The notes under the pieces: model-generated
Databases searched by the model: none
What the model was told of the DNA's origin: nothing
The model's input: the letters and a program-made list of their open reading frames with translations, nothing else
Part shown: positions 54,396 through 62,772 of the stretch, piece after piece
Layout: each line of letters begins with the position of its first letter
How positions within the stretch are numbered: position 1 is the stretch's first letter
Program-made: the position numbers and the translations under genes
NCBI GenBank assembly: GCA_003242085.1
Contig: QBML01000021.1
Coordinates: 1-64,000 of the forward strand
Reading direction: 5' to 3'
Source: Pseudanabaena frigida
GTDB lineage: Bacteria; Cyanobacteriota; Cyanobacteriia; Pseudanabaenales; Pseudanabaenaceae
Length of the DNA stretch: 64,000 bases

Positions 54396-55868
54396 ATGAG
54401 TGACCATCTTTATCCTTCACTTTACCAAATCAACACTCGTGTCTGGCTAAGTCAACTATCTACCCAAATCGATCGTCCTGCAACTCTAGATGATATTCCC
54501 GATCTAGAACTGGATAAACTGGCAGACTTAGGATTTGATTGGGTCTATTTCCTGAGTGTTTGGCAAATAGGAGAAGTCGGTCGCAAAGTTTCGCGCTCCA
54601 ATCCCATCTGGTTAGCGGAATATCAAGCAACTTTTCCAGATTTGCAAGAAGAAGATATCTGTGGCTCTGGATTTGCGATTAGTGACTATACCCTGAATAG
54701 AAGTTTAGGAGAGCCAGAGTCTTTAACGCGACTACGCGATCGCCTACATCAAAGGGGACTGAAATTGATGTTGGACTTTGTGCCAAACCACACAGCGATC
54801 GACCATCCTTGGGTATCCGCACATCCTGATTACTATGTCTCTGGGACAGAAGCGCAACTTGCGAAACAACCGCAAAATTACATCAAGTTAGATTTATCCA
54901 ATGGTTCAACTATTTTCGCCTATGGTCGTGATCCTTATTTTGATGGCTGGGTTGATACGTTACAACTTAATTATGGTAATCCTGATTTACAGATCGCTCT
55001 TATAAATGAGTTATTTAAAATTTCTCAATGGTGCGATGGTTTGCGCTGTGACATGGCGATGCTAGCTTTACCAGAAATTTTCCACAGAACATGGGGAATT
55101 GGGATAGAGCCATTCTGGGAAAAAGCTATTGGTAAAACTAAAGCAAGCCATCCCAATTTTGTATTCATGGCAGAAGTTTATTGGGATTTAGAATGGAAGT
55201 TACAACAGCGAGGATTTGACTACACCTACGATAAACGGCTGTACGATCGCCTACACGCACAACATCCGCGATCGGTAAGAGAACATTTTTGGGCAGATCT
55301 GGATTATCAGAAAAAATCTACCCGCTTTCTAGAAAACCACGACGAGTCTCGCGCAGCAGCAGCTTTTCCTACAGATATTCATCAAGCGGCTGCGATCGTC
55401 ACTTTTTTCAGTTCTGGACTGCGGTTTTTCCATCAAGGGCAATTACAAGGTTGGAAGACAAAGATTTCCGTTCATCTCTGTCGCTTTCCAGAACAGGCAA
55501 GCGATCCAAGTTTGCAGGAGTTTTATCTAAATTTACTTAAAGTCCTGAACCAAAGTCTATTTCGTCAGGGCAATTGGCAGTTGTTGCAATGCAAACCAGC
55601 TTGGGATGACAATTGGACTTGGGACAGTTTCATAGCCTTTGCTTGGCAAGAGCAGGACGGGAAACGCGCGATCGCTGTAGTTAACTATGCCTCCCATCAA
55701 AGCCAATGTTATCTTGCCTTACCTTGGGCAGATCTAAACAATCAAAACTACCAGCTTAAAGACTTAATGGGAACAGCAACGTACAAACACTCTGGAGAAT
55801 CTCTCCTTGATTCTGGACTCTACCTAGACCTGCCAGCATGGAGGTACCATATATTTGAATTACTCTAA
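54396..55868 (+). CDS. GH13 alpha-amylase family glycosyl hydrolase
   Basis: The 490-residue product shows the four GH13 regions: DFVPNH (127-132), GLRCDMAML with nucleophile Asp219, FMAEVYWD with acid/base Glu260, and ENHDESRA with Asp316. The C-terminus is a beta domain ending in WRYHIFELL. It lacks a signal peptide, so it acts in the cytoplasm, perhaps on maltooligosaccharides or a glucosyl osmolyte; exact specificity is not known. It is followed by an MscS-type channel gene and faces an aquaporin gene. Confidence 0.88.
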   Translation: MSDHLYPSLYQINTRVWLSQLSTQIDRPATLDDIPDLELDKLADLGFDWVYFLSVWQIGEVGRKVSRSNPIWLAEYQATFPDLQEEDICGSGFAISDYTLNRSLGEPESLTRLRDRLHQRGLKLMLDFVPNHTAIDHPWVSAHPDYYVSGTEAQLAKQPQNYIKLDLSNGSTIFAYGRDPYFDGWVDTLQLNYGNPDLQIALINELFKISQWCDGLRCDMAMLALPEIFHRTWGIGIEPFWEKAIGKTKASHPNFVFMAEVYWDLEWKLQQRGFDYTYDKRLYDRLHAQHPRSVREHFWADLDYQKKSTRFLENHDESRAAAAFPTDIHQAAAIVTFFSSGLRFFHQGQLQGWKTKISVHLCRFPEQASDPSLQEFYLNLLKVLNQSLFRQGNWQLLQCKPAWDDNWTWDSFIAFAWQEQDGKRAIAVVNYASHQSQCYLALPWADLNNQNYQLKDLMGTATYKHSGESLLDSGLYLDLPAWRYHIFELL

Positions 55869-55892
55869 ATTTTGAGTACTGACAAAAACGCA

Positions 55893-57380
55893 ATGAATTC
55901 CCATCTCCAGCAGCTTTTTACGCTTACAGGTCAGTTTCTTCAAGCGCCGATCTTCAAGATTGGTGATGAATCAATATCTATACTTTGGTTGTTTAAGCTA
56001 TTGCTGTCATTCCTGACAGTAATGATGCTCTCAATAATTTGCAAACGCTTACTCAAAAATCGCTTGTTGCCAAGACTAGGCGCAAGCCAAGGTCAAAGAG
56101 AGGCGATCGCTACGCTTGCGACCTATGGGATTGGGGCATTAGGCTTTGTGATCGTCTTGCAAGTAAATGGACTGAATATCGCGCCTCTAGTTGTGACTTT
56201 GGGCGGCTTAGGGATTGGTGTTGGGTTTGGGTTTCAGGAAATCACGAAAAACTTGATTAGCGGATTGACACTGCTGATCGAGGGTAAGTTACAAGTGGGA
56301 GACTATGTTGAATTTGATAATCTTTCAGGACATATTAAGGAAATTGCGTTGCGTTCAACGGTCATACGGACTTTTGATGGTGGGGATGTCGTGGTTCCTA
56401 ATAGCAACTTAACTAGCAATCGCGTTCTCAATTGGAGCTACAAAAGTCTCACGGGCAAGCTACATTTACCCGTAAAAGTTGCCTACAATAGCGATCCGAT
56501 TCTAGTCACCGAAACTTTATTAAATTCGGCTTACATGGAATCAACTGTGCTCCATGAGCCACCACCAAGGGTGATATTCAAAGGTTTTGGTGAAAGTGCC
56601 CTTGAATTTGAATTGTGGGTATGGATCGCCCAAATTGACGAGGGAGTATTAGTGAGAAGTTCTCTAAATTTCATTGTCGAACACAATCTACGTCAAGTGG
56701 GAATCAAAATACCTTTACCACAAAGAGATCTATGGCTAAGAAATATTGACGAACTCAAGCAGGTAATACCACAATTGCAAGACTCTCAACTCTCAAGCAA
56801 TGGGCAGACTTCAAATAATTCCGTTAATTTAAATCCACAGCAATCTCTTGCTAAAAGTTTACGCCAATCTATTTCAATTCGGGATTCGCTCCGACAATTA
56901 CCTCATTTCAATGTTTGCTCGGATATCCATCTCCGCGAACTCATCGAGACTGGCTATCGTAAGTTTTTTGCAGAGTCAGAAGTAGTATTCAACGAGAATG
57001 ATATGGGTACTCACTTCTATTTAGTGCTATCAGGATCGATTGAAACTGTTGTAACTAGGCTCGATCAACATGTCAAAATTTATAAATCAGGAGACATCCT
57101 TGGCGAAGTAGCAATTATGCTGAATTTGCCTTATACGAGTACGGCGATCGCGTTGGAGGATACTAGTGTATTTGTGATCAATAAGCATAGTTTCGATCGC
57201 TTGCTGCGGTTGCATCCAGATTTGGCGGAAACTTTCACTCAGGAACTAACCAAGGAAAAGAAAATCTATCAAGATATCCGCCAGCAATTGCAAGATCTTG
57301 GTCTATTGGGTATGACAGAACAGAACAATAGATTTGCAGACTGGGTAAAATCAAGGTTAAAGGGGATATTCTCTACTTAA
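55893..57380 (+). CDS. Mechanosensitive MscS-type channel with cyclic-nucleotide-binding domain
   Basis: About 495 residues. Helices at residues 29-48 and 74-93 precede the pore helix region (LGGLGIGVGFGFQEITKNLI), then the MscS beta domain (GKLQVGDYVEFDNLSGHIKE, VVVPNSNLTSNRVLNWSY). A linker rich in Ser/Asn/Gln (about 310-335) joins a C-terminal cNMP-binding domain (FNENDMGTHFYLVLSGSIET, SGDILGEVAIMLNLPYTSTA). This fusion, known in cyanobacteria and alpha-proteobacteria, releases solutes under hypo-osmotic shock and is gated or tuned by a nucleotide. An in-frame TTG at 55872 would add seven residues; ATG is chosen. Confidence 0.88.
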   Translation: MNSHLQQLFTLTGQFLQAPIFKIGDESISILWLFKLLLSFLTVMMLSIICKRLLKNRLLPRLGASQGQREAIATLATYGIGALGFVIVLQVNGLNIAPLVVTLGGLGIGVGFGFQEITKNLISGLTLLIEGKLQVGDYVEFDNLSGHIKEIALRSTVIRTFDGGDVVVPNSNLTSNRVLNWSYKSLTGKLHLPVKVAYNSDPILVTETLLNSAYMESTVLHEPPPRVIFKGFGESALEFELWVWIAQIDEGVLVRSSLNFIVEHNLRQVGIKIPLPQRDLWLRNIDELKQVIPQLQDSQLSSNGQTSNNSVNLNPQQSLAKSLRQSISIRDSLRQLPHFNVCSDIHLRELIETGYRKFFAESEVVFNENDMGTHFYLVLSGSIETVVTRLDQHVKIYKSGDILGEVAIMLNLPYTSTAIALEDTSVFVINKHSFDRLLRLHPDLAETFTQELTKEKKIYQDIRQQLQDLGLLGMTEQNNRFADWVKSRLKGIFST

Positions 57381-57625
57381 TAGCACATGATATATTTAGT
57401 TATACAAATCCTAGCTTTAGGAATCCCATTAGTTTAATCTGTGGACTTAAATCTAATGACCCAAGCGATCGCAACGATCGCATCGAATTAAAAGAGGATT
57501 TGGAGACCAAATCCCCACGTATTTGTAAAGGTAGGGCTTGATCTCCAAGCCCCAATCTCAGCGTTCCACTTAAGAAATTAGGCAAAATGTTATATTGAAA
57601 GATATTGATTGGGCTAAGTTGACCT

Positions 57626-58252
57626 ATGACCATTGCAACCGAAAGACCAATACAACAGCAGTTACTAAGTTTTGGCGATTTTATTGCCCGATATGGTCAC
57701 AGTAACCGCTACGAATTGATTGATGGAGAGGTGTTTGATTTGGACCTAACTGGCTACCACGAAGAAGTTTCGGCTTTTATCACCACAAAAGCCTGCGCCC
57801 AAATTGATGTGATCGCTTTGAATTGGTTTGTCCTTCAGCGAGGATTACTACGTCCTTCTAACTTAGGCATGACGGCATTTCGACCTGATGTTATGGTTGT
57901 CGATCGCAATGAAATTGAGAAAGAACTGCTTTGGCATGACCAATCAATCCTGACGCTGGGTAGTTCGATTAAATTTGTGGTGGAAGTGGTTAGTAGCAAC
58001 TGGCAAAATGATTATGCGCGTAAAGTCGAAGACTACGCAGTTTTAGGTACTCCTGAATATTGGATTGCGGATTATGCGGGTTTAGGTGGGACTCGTCATA
58101 TTGGGAAACCGAAGCAACCTACTCTTTCTGTTTGTACGTTAGTGAAAGGAGAGTATGAAATTCAGCAGTTTCGCGGCAGTCAACCAATTATTTCTCTCAC
58201 ATTTCCAAATCTCAAACTGACAGCCGAACAAGTTTTAAAGGCTGGTAGATAA
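57626..58252 (+). CDS. Uma2 family endonuclease-like protein
   Basis: The 208-residue product has the Uma2 (DUF820) features: RYELIDGEVFDLDLTGYHEE, RPDVMVVDRNE with Asp, FVVEVVSSNW with Glu, RKVEDYAVLGTPEYWIADY with Lys and Tyr. The fold is PD-(D/E)XK. Cyanobacteria carry dozens of copies, probably with links to mobile elements; the function is not defined. It stands alone ahead of the ApeA-like gene. Confidence 0.88.
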   Translation: MTIATERPIQQQLLSFGDFIARYGHSNRYELIDGEVFDLDLTGYHEEVSAFITTKACAQIDVIALNWFVLQRGLLRPSNLGMTAFRPDVMVVDRNEIEKELLWHDQSILTLGSSIKFVVEVVSSNWQNDYARKVEDYAVLGTPEYWIADYAGLGGTRHIGKPKQPTLSVCTLVKGEYEIQQFRGSQPIISLTFPNLKLTAEQVLKAGR

Positions 58253-58303
58253 ATCGTACAGCTTTCTGAGCATCGTATCAACTTGATTTTGGGATATTGA
58301 ATT

Positions 58304-59701
58304 TTGGATACATTTGAGTTAGCGGGTCAATGGTGGTTGCCTGAATCACCTAACGAACGAAAGATAGGGTTGATAAAGTACTCAGATGAGGACGGTTTTA
58401 CCCTTAAAATTCCGTTTGGAAATCTTGGGAATTTACCCCACTCAACTGAGGTGGGTGAAAGAGTACCTATTCTTCTAGGCATACTCATCAATGGAAACAA
58501 CGTTACTCTTGTTGATGCAGTGATGACCAACATGAAGCTCAACTTCCCAGGTGCTGGCAGCGAAGAATACAAGTCCTTATTAGGCTTTATCGGTAGTATT
58601 GAATCGGAATCAAATCCTCAAATAAAGCAGCTTCAGGTAAACTTCTCACATTTGCGCGATTGGGTTGGGCTGCGTCCTGGTAAGACAAAGATGGTAGAAG
58701 ATAACGAGACTTTGATCAGCATTGACTACCATTATGAGCCGCCCTTGGAGACTGAACTTACCGTCGGGGATGGTTGGAAAATTCGATTGCGTCATAAAGC
58801 AGATACGACACGATTTTCGATGAAGGGCTTTTGGCTTATGCACGATTGCAACCTGATACTGGATCTAGATGAACCTCTTCAGTTTGATAAAGTTGAAGAG
58901 CGCTTCCTGATTCCACTCTGGCAATTTATGTCGTTCTGCATTGATCGGAGGACACATATACAAGAACTTAAAATTCTGCCCTTCGGACAGACGAATTGGA
59001 TTGAGGTTGGCAGATCCCAAAGACAATCAGCAATCTCTGGGGATTTTTTGATGGAATGCAATATGTTGCTATCGATGCAGCAAATCTCTAATCGCACTGA
59101 TGAGATATTACGCCGATGGATTGAGTTTAAAGGAGATGAGCGCCGAGCAATATCATTACTTGTTGGTATTAACAATGATCCTGCTAGCTTTTATTCTGAT
59201 CTAAGATTTCTAGCGGCATCTCAAGCATTAGAAGCAATGTCGCGCGTTGATGCAAATGAAAATGAACTACCTGATGATGAGTTCGAGCGCAGATTTTCAG
59301 TTGTCTTAAATTCGTTAGAAGACAGCAAAGTTCGTGATTGGGCTGAGCGAAAGCTGAAGTATGCAAATTCACGTAACTCATCCGATTTGCTAAGAGACTT
59401 AGTAATCAATATCGGTGATTACGTAAGTACTCTTGCTCCAAATCGTCAGAAATTCTTAAGTGACATCAGAGACAATCGTAATTTCTACACTCATCGGGAT
59501 GATAGAAGAGCAAAGAGAATTCTTGAAGGTAGTGAGCTACATATACTAACACAAGGTTTGGTTTGCCTTCTCAAAGCATCTGTATTAAGAAGACTTGGCT
59601 TTTCACAAGAAGAGATACCCAATTTAATGAAAGATTGTGAAGGATGTCTTCAGTGGCAAGTCCATGTCGCAAATCAGTACAGTCAAAATATTGCATCTTA
59701 G
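58304..59701 (+). CDS. ApeA-like anti-phage HEPN protein
   Basis: The 465-residue product starts FELAGQWWLPESPNERKIGL, the opening of the ApeA N-terminal domain, and ends with a HEPN-type helical domain: IRDNRNFYTHRDDRRAKRIL with Arg392-x4-His397, followed by HILTQGLVCLLKASVLRRLG. ApeA is a single-gene anti-phage defence HEPN RNase reported from E. coli and relatives. The TTG at 58304 is used because the family motif starts at once. The sequence is intact. The identification rests on motif order by eye. It is followed by repeat C. Confidence 0.75.
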   Translation: MDTFELAGQWWLPESPNERKIGLIKYSDEDGFTLKIPFGNLGNLPHSTEVGERVPILLGILINGNNVTLVDAVMTNMKLNFPGAGSEEYKSLLGFIGSIESESNPQIKQLQVNFSHLRDWVGLRPGKTKMVEDNETLISIDYHYEPPLETELTVGDGWKIRLRHKADTTRFSMKGFWLMHDCNLILDLDEPLQFDKVEERFLIPLWQFMSFCIDRRTHIQELKILPFGQTNWIEVGRSQRQSAISGDFLMECNMLLSMQQISNRTDEILRRWIEFKGDERRAISLLVGINNDPASFYSDLRFLAASQALEAMSRVDANENELPDDEFERRFSVVLNSLEDSKVRDWAERKLKYANSRNSSDLLRDLVINIGDYVSTLAPNRQKFLSDIRDNRNFYTHRDDRRAKRILEGSELHILTQGLVCLLKASVLRRLGFSQEEIPNLMKDCEGCLQWQVHVANQYSQNIAS

Positions 59702-59721
59702 CCGTAAAATTATGTTTATTA

Positions 59722-59778
59722 GTGCGATCGCTGATCTTGTAGCGTGCGTTAAAGCAATGTAACGCACCTTATTTTTGT
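59722..59778. repeat. 57-bp repeat C, copy 2
   Basis: GTGCGATCGCTGATCTTGTA, then GTGCGTTAAAGCAATGTAAC and GCACCTTATTTTTGT. GTGCGTT and AACGCAC pair perfectly and a T run follows, so it is a good terminator for the ApeA-like gene. Confidence 0.7.
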
Positions 59779-59853
59779 CTTAACAAAGGCAATCTATTCG
59801 GAGAAGGTTCTGGTCAGATATAATGCCAGATAAGGATCTAGGAATTCACAATC

Positions 59854-60129
59854 ATGGCAATCCGTGAACCGCGCTATAGCAAAGAAGAATTTGCCCAACG
59901 AGGCGATCTAATTTATCAAACTCAAATACGCCCACAGGTCGAAGCAGATAATCATGGCAAAATAGTTGCTATAGATATTGAGACTGGAGATTTTGAGGTA
60001 GCCAATTCACCGATGTTAGCAGTTGATAAACTTTATGAACGTAAACCCGATGCTCAACCTTGGGTGATTCGGATTGGACATAGAGCCGTCTTCCGTTTTG
60101 GCAGTCGTAGCCTGAGAAAGCCCGTATGA
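59854..60129 (+). CDS. Hypothetical partner protein of the retropepsin-like gene
   Basis: Ninety-one residues: EPRYSKEEFAQRGDLIYQTQ, VEADNHGKIVAIDIETGDFE, AQPWVIRIGHRAVFRFGSRS. This short soluble protein commonly precedes the aspartic-protease-like gene in cyanobacteria. Its stop overlaps the next start (ATGATG), so the two are coupled. An antitoxin-type role has been suggested for such pairs only by arrangement. Confidence 0.65.
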   Translation: MAIREPRYSKEEFAQRGDLIYQTQIRPQVEADNHGKIVAIDIETGDFEVANSPMLAVDKLYERKPDAQPWVIRIGHRAVFRFGSRSLRKPV

Positions 60130-60497
60130 TGTTCGGTTTTGTCAATAATAATTGTGAAGCAATCATCAAAGTTGCAGTCGGTCGTATCGGTTCCCAAAAA
60201 ATAGCTGTTGATGCTGTCATTGATACAGGATTCACGAGCTTTTTGTCTTTACCGCTTTCTGTCATCACAGATCTTGGATTGCCTTGGCACTATCGAGATA
60301 TTGGCACATTAGCTGACGGGAGCGAAGTCGTTTTTGAAATATACAAAGCTTCCGTAATCTGGGATGGTCAAGAGCAAATTATTGATGTAGCGGCTTCTGA
60401 TGCAGATCCATTAGTGGGGATGGGCTTGTTGTATGGTTTTAAACTTCAGATTGAGGTAATTGAAGGTGGGCGCGTTACAATTGAAGCCTTGAATTAG
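60126..60497 (+). CDS. Clan AA (retropepsin-like) aspartic protease-type protein
   Basis: The 123-residue product has AVIDTGFTSFLSLP with the DTG active-site motif near residues 32-34, and GMGLLYGFKLQIEV matching the second half of a single-domain retropepsin fold. A dimer would be needed for activity. The substrate is unknown; related proteins occur in many copies in cyanobacteria with a small partner upstream. Confidence 0.75.
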   Translation: MMFGFVNNNCEAIIKVAVGRIGSQKIAVDAVIDTGFTSFLSLPLSVITDLGLPWHYRDIGTLADGSEVVFEIYKASVIWDGQEQIIDVAASDADPLVGMGLLYGFKLQIEVIEGGRVTIEALN

Positions 60498-60504
60498 CTA
60501 TCAG

Positions 60505-60612
60505 TTCCAATAAGTTATTGGTGAGTCCTTTCAGGGTGCGTCGCGCCGCAAAGACAAATAATTGATAAGCGATCGCCTATAAATCACGACTGACAGTAAT
60601 AGCGATCGCAAA
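60505..60612. repeat. Dispersed repeat family B, copy 6
   Basis: AAGTTATTGGTGAGTCCTTT, GTGCGTCGCGCCGCAAAGAC, then a HIP1 octamer with CTATAAATCACGACTGACAG and TAATAGCGATCGC. It begins a few bases after the retropepsin-like stop codon. Confidence 0.65.
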
Positions 60613-60743
60613 GTTAAGCAATTGATAGGTGATCGGGCTTAAATACATTAGGGTGATCGCATTAGATTTTCAAAAGTGCGATCGCCACTTAGCCAAGTAC
60701 GATCTGCTAAATTAGAGAAGCTCACTTGAACTGATGTCAAATT

Positions 60744-61292
60744 ATGCGCTCAAATGTCGATCCTCAGAAAATCGAGCAACTTATGAAAGCATTAGGTAGA
60801 GAAGCTCGTGGTTCTGGCTGTATCTACTTTACAGGTGGCGCTAGCGCTTTACTCATTGGTTGGCGTAGTTCTACAGTAGATATCGATATTCGTCTAGATC
60901 CTGAACCACTAGGAATTTTTCAAGCGATCGCCAAACTCAAACAAGAACTGGACATCAATATTGAGCTAGCTTCTCCGCAGGATTTCTTACCACCACTTCC
61001 AGGATGGCGTGACAGAAGTATCTTTATTGGAAGATACGGTGAAATCTCATTTTATCATTATGATTTCACAGCCCAAGCCCTTGCTAAAATATCTAGAGGA
61101 TATAACCGCGACATTGACGATGTTCAAGCCATGTATGAACAGAAGTTATTTTCTTTAGAAAAATTACGAGAATGCTTTGAAGCGATCTCATCTGAATTGA
61201 TCCGATTTCCTTCTCTTAATCCTGAAATCCTGAGAAATAGGATTGAAAAATTCATTGAGCATTGTAAAAGTATGTCAGAGAGAGAGAAATAA
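60744..61292 (+). CDS. DUF6036-like nucleotidyltransferase
   Basis: The 182-residue product has FTGGASALLIGWRSSTVDID with the GG...D-x-D pattern (TVDIDIRLDP) of MNT/AbiEii-type nucleotidyltransferases. C-terminal helices (LEKLRECFEAISSELIRFPS) follow. Such proteins act as toxins or antitoxins, transferring nucleotides to tRNA or to the partner protein. Its stop overlaps the next gene by one base. Family is moderately sure; role inferred. Confidence 0.7.
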   Translation: MRSNVDPQKIEQLMKALGREARGSGCIYFTGGASALLIGWRSSTVDIDIRLDPEPLGIFQAIAKLKQELDINIELASPQDFLPPLPGWRDRSIFIGRYGEISFYHYDFTAQALAKISRGYNRDIDDVQAMYEQKLFSLEKLRECFEAISSELIRFPSLNPEILRNRIEKFIEHCKSMSEREK

Positions 61293-61576
61293 TGGAGCTA
61301 AACGAATTACCAGGATCGGACTTAATCTTACTTGGACTAGAAGATCTTTACCAAGGCAAAAATAATACCATCGGATCACTATTAATCGCGATCGCATCTA
61401 TACGCTTAACCGCAGCAGGCTTAGACATTCCACAAGCTCCTCTGGTATTAGAGCCAGAGCTAGCACTTTACGCCCACCTTCAGAACGAACATGATGATGC
61501 TTATGCTTACTACAATGCCTTGCTAAATAGCCTCAACAGTTTTTGTGCAGCACTTGAACTAAAATCCAAATATTAA
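61292..61576 (+). CDS. Hypothetical partner of the nucleotidyltransferase
   Basis: Ninety-four residues, helical (LPGSDLILLGLEDLYQGKNN, ELALYAHLQNEHDDAYAYYN). The ATG overlaps the preceding TAA by one base, a tight two-gene unit. No family is recognised; it may be the other half of a type IV-like toxin-antitoxin pair. Confidence 0.65.
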   Translation: MELNELPGSDLILLGLEDLYQGKNNTIGSLLIAIASIRLTAAGLDIPQAPLVLEPELALYAHLQNEHDDAYAYYNALLNSLNSFCAALELKSKY

Positions 61577-61589
61577 TGAACTAGAGTTT

Positions 61590-61741
61590 GAACAACGCTT
61601 TATATTTTTAGTCAAGATTTGGCAAGCAAAAATGGGGTTAAATTTGTTATTGAATTTCGGGAAGTTATTGGCGATCGCTAAGTTAAGGAATTGATAGGCG
61701 ATCGCCTAGAGATCGCAACTTGCAGTACTGGCGATCGCGTT
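61590..61741. repeat. Dispersed repeat family B, copy 7
   Basis: TTATATTTTTAGTCAAGATT, then CGGGAAGTTATTGGCGATCG, then GATAGGCGATCGCCTAGAGA and a last HIP1 octamer. The 346-base gap from 61577 to 61922 holds no gene apart from this. Confidence 0.55.
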
Positions 61742-61922
61742 TAACTGAAAGCAACATTTAACGAATGTATTTGCTGCCGTCTAACTCAGCCTGAGCATTG
61801 AGGAAGACCGTTAAGCGCGATCGCTATAAGTTAGAATACTTTTTACATTTTTGACGGTTCGTGCCGTTGCCAGATCGACTCTCATCTGGATCGGTGTATT
61901 CTGAAACAAGGTACTGCAAATC

Positions 61923-62756
61923 ATGGGCTTAATGAGTTTGGCGGTTAATACCCGCAATTTTATAAATGGGTGCTTTCGCAATTTGTTTCGAGCAAATGTG
62001 TTGCTGCCGATCGCAGGATTTGCAGGAGTGATTGCTCTATGGTGGGCGATCGCCTTATTTCGCCAAGAAATGATGCCTACACCGCCAGAGGCATTAGCCA
62101 AGAATTTAGATTTTATTTTAAATCCTTTTTACCGTCGCGGGCCTGGTGATATCGGGATTGGATGGCTACTTTTGGCAAGCTTACGCCGAGTTTGCATTGG
62201 CTTCTTACTCGGAGCAGTGGTTGCCATTCCCGTCGGCGTTTGGATTGGTTTATCGCGTAATGCTTGGCTGGCAATTAATCCAATTATTCAGGTTTTCAAA
62301 CCAGTTTCTCCCCTCGTTTGGTTACCGATCGCCCTTGCTATCTTTAATGCTGCCGAACCTTCAGCAATTTTCGTGATTTTCATTACTTCCCTTTGGTCTA
62401 CGATCATTAACACTGCTGAAGGAGTAAGTAACGTCCCCAAGGACTATTTAGAAGTTGCCCAAGTTTTAGAAATGCCTCGATGGAAGCAGTTAATTAAGGT
62501 AGTTCTGCCAGCGAGTTTGCCCTATATCTTTACAGGTTTACGCATTAGCCTAGGGATCGCATGGTTAGTAATTGTGGCGGTAGAAATGCTCACAGGGGGT
62601 ATTGGTATTGGCTTCTTTGTTTGGGATGAATGGAACCGTTTGAATGTGAGTTCAGTATTTTTGGCAGTCTTTGTGATTGGTGTGACGGGATTGATCTTGG
62701 ACTATGCCCTCGCCAAATTGCAAGAGATCATGACTCGTCGCCCCGTACAATCTTAA
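61923..62756 (+). CDS. ABC transporter permease, NrtB/CmpB type (nitrate or bicarbonate)
   Basis: The 277-residue product has six or seven membrane helices and the inner-membrane signature EVAQVLEMPRWKQLIKVVLP, which docks the ATPase (EAA loop). ALWWAIALFRQEMMPTPPEA and VFKPVSPLVWLPIALAIFNA are characteristic of NrtB/CmpB proteins. NrtB and CmpB cannot be told apart by eye. The substrate-binding gene follows 16 bases downstream, the reverse of the usual nrtA-nrtB or cmpA-cmpB order. Confidence 0.88.
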   Translation: MGLMSLAVNTRNFINGCFRNLFRANVLLPIAGFAGVIALWWAIALFRQEMMPTPPEALAKNLDFILNPFYRRGPGDIGIGWLLLASLRRVCIGFLLGAVVAIPVGVWIGLSRNAWLAINPIIQVFKPVSPLVWLPIALAIFNAAEPSAIFVIFITSLWSTIINTAEGVSNVPKDYLEVAQVLEMPRWKQLIKVVLPASLPYIFTGLRISLGIAWLVIVAVEMLTGGIGIGFFVWDEWNRLNVSSVFLAVFVIGVTGLILDYALAKLQEIMTRRPVQS

Positions 62757-62772
62757 GCTTGGGAGATTTCCA

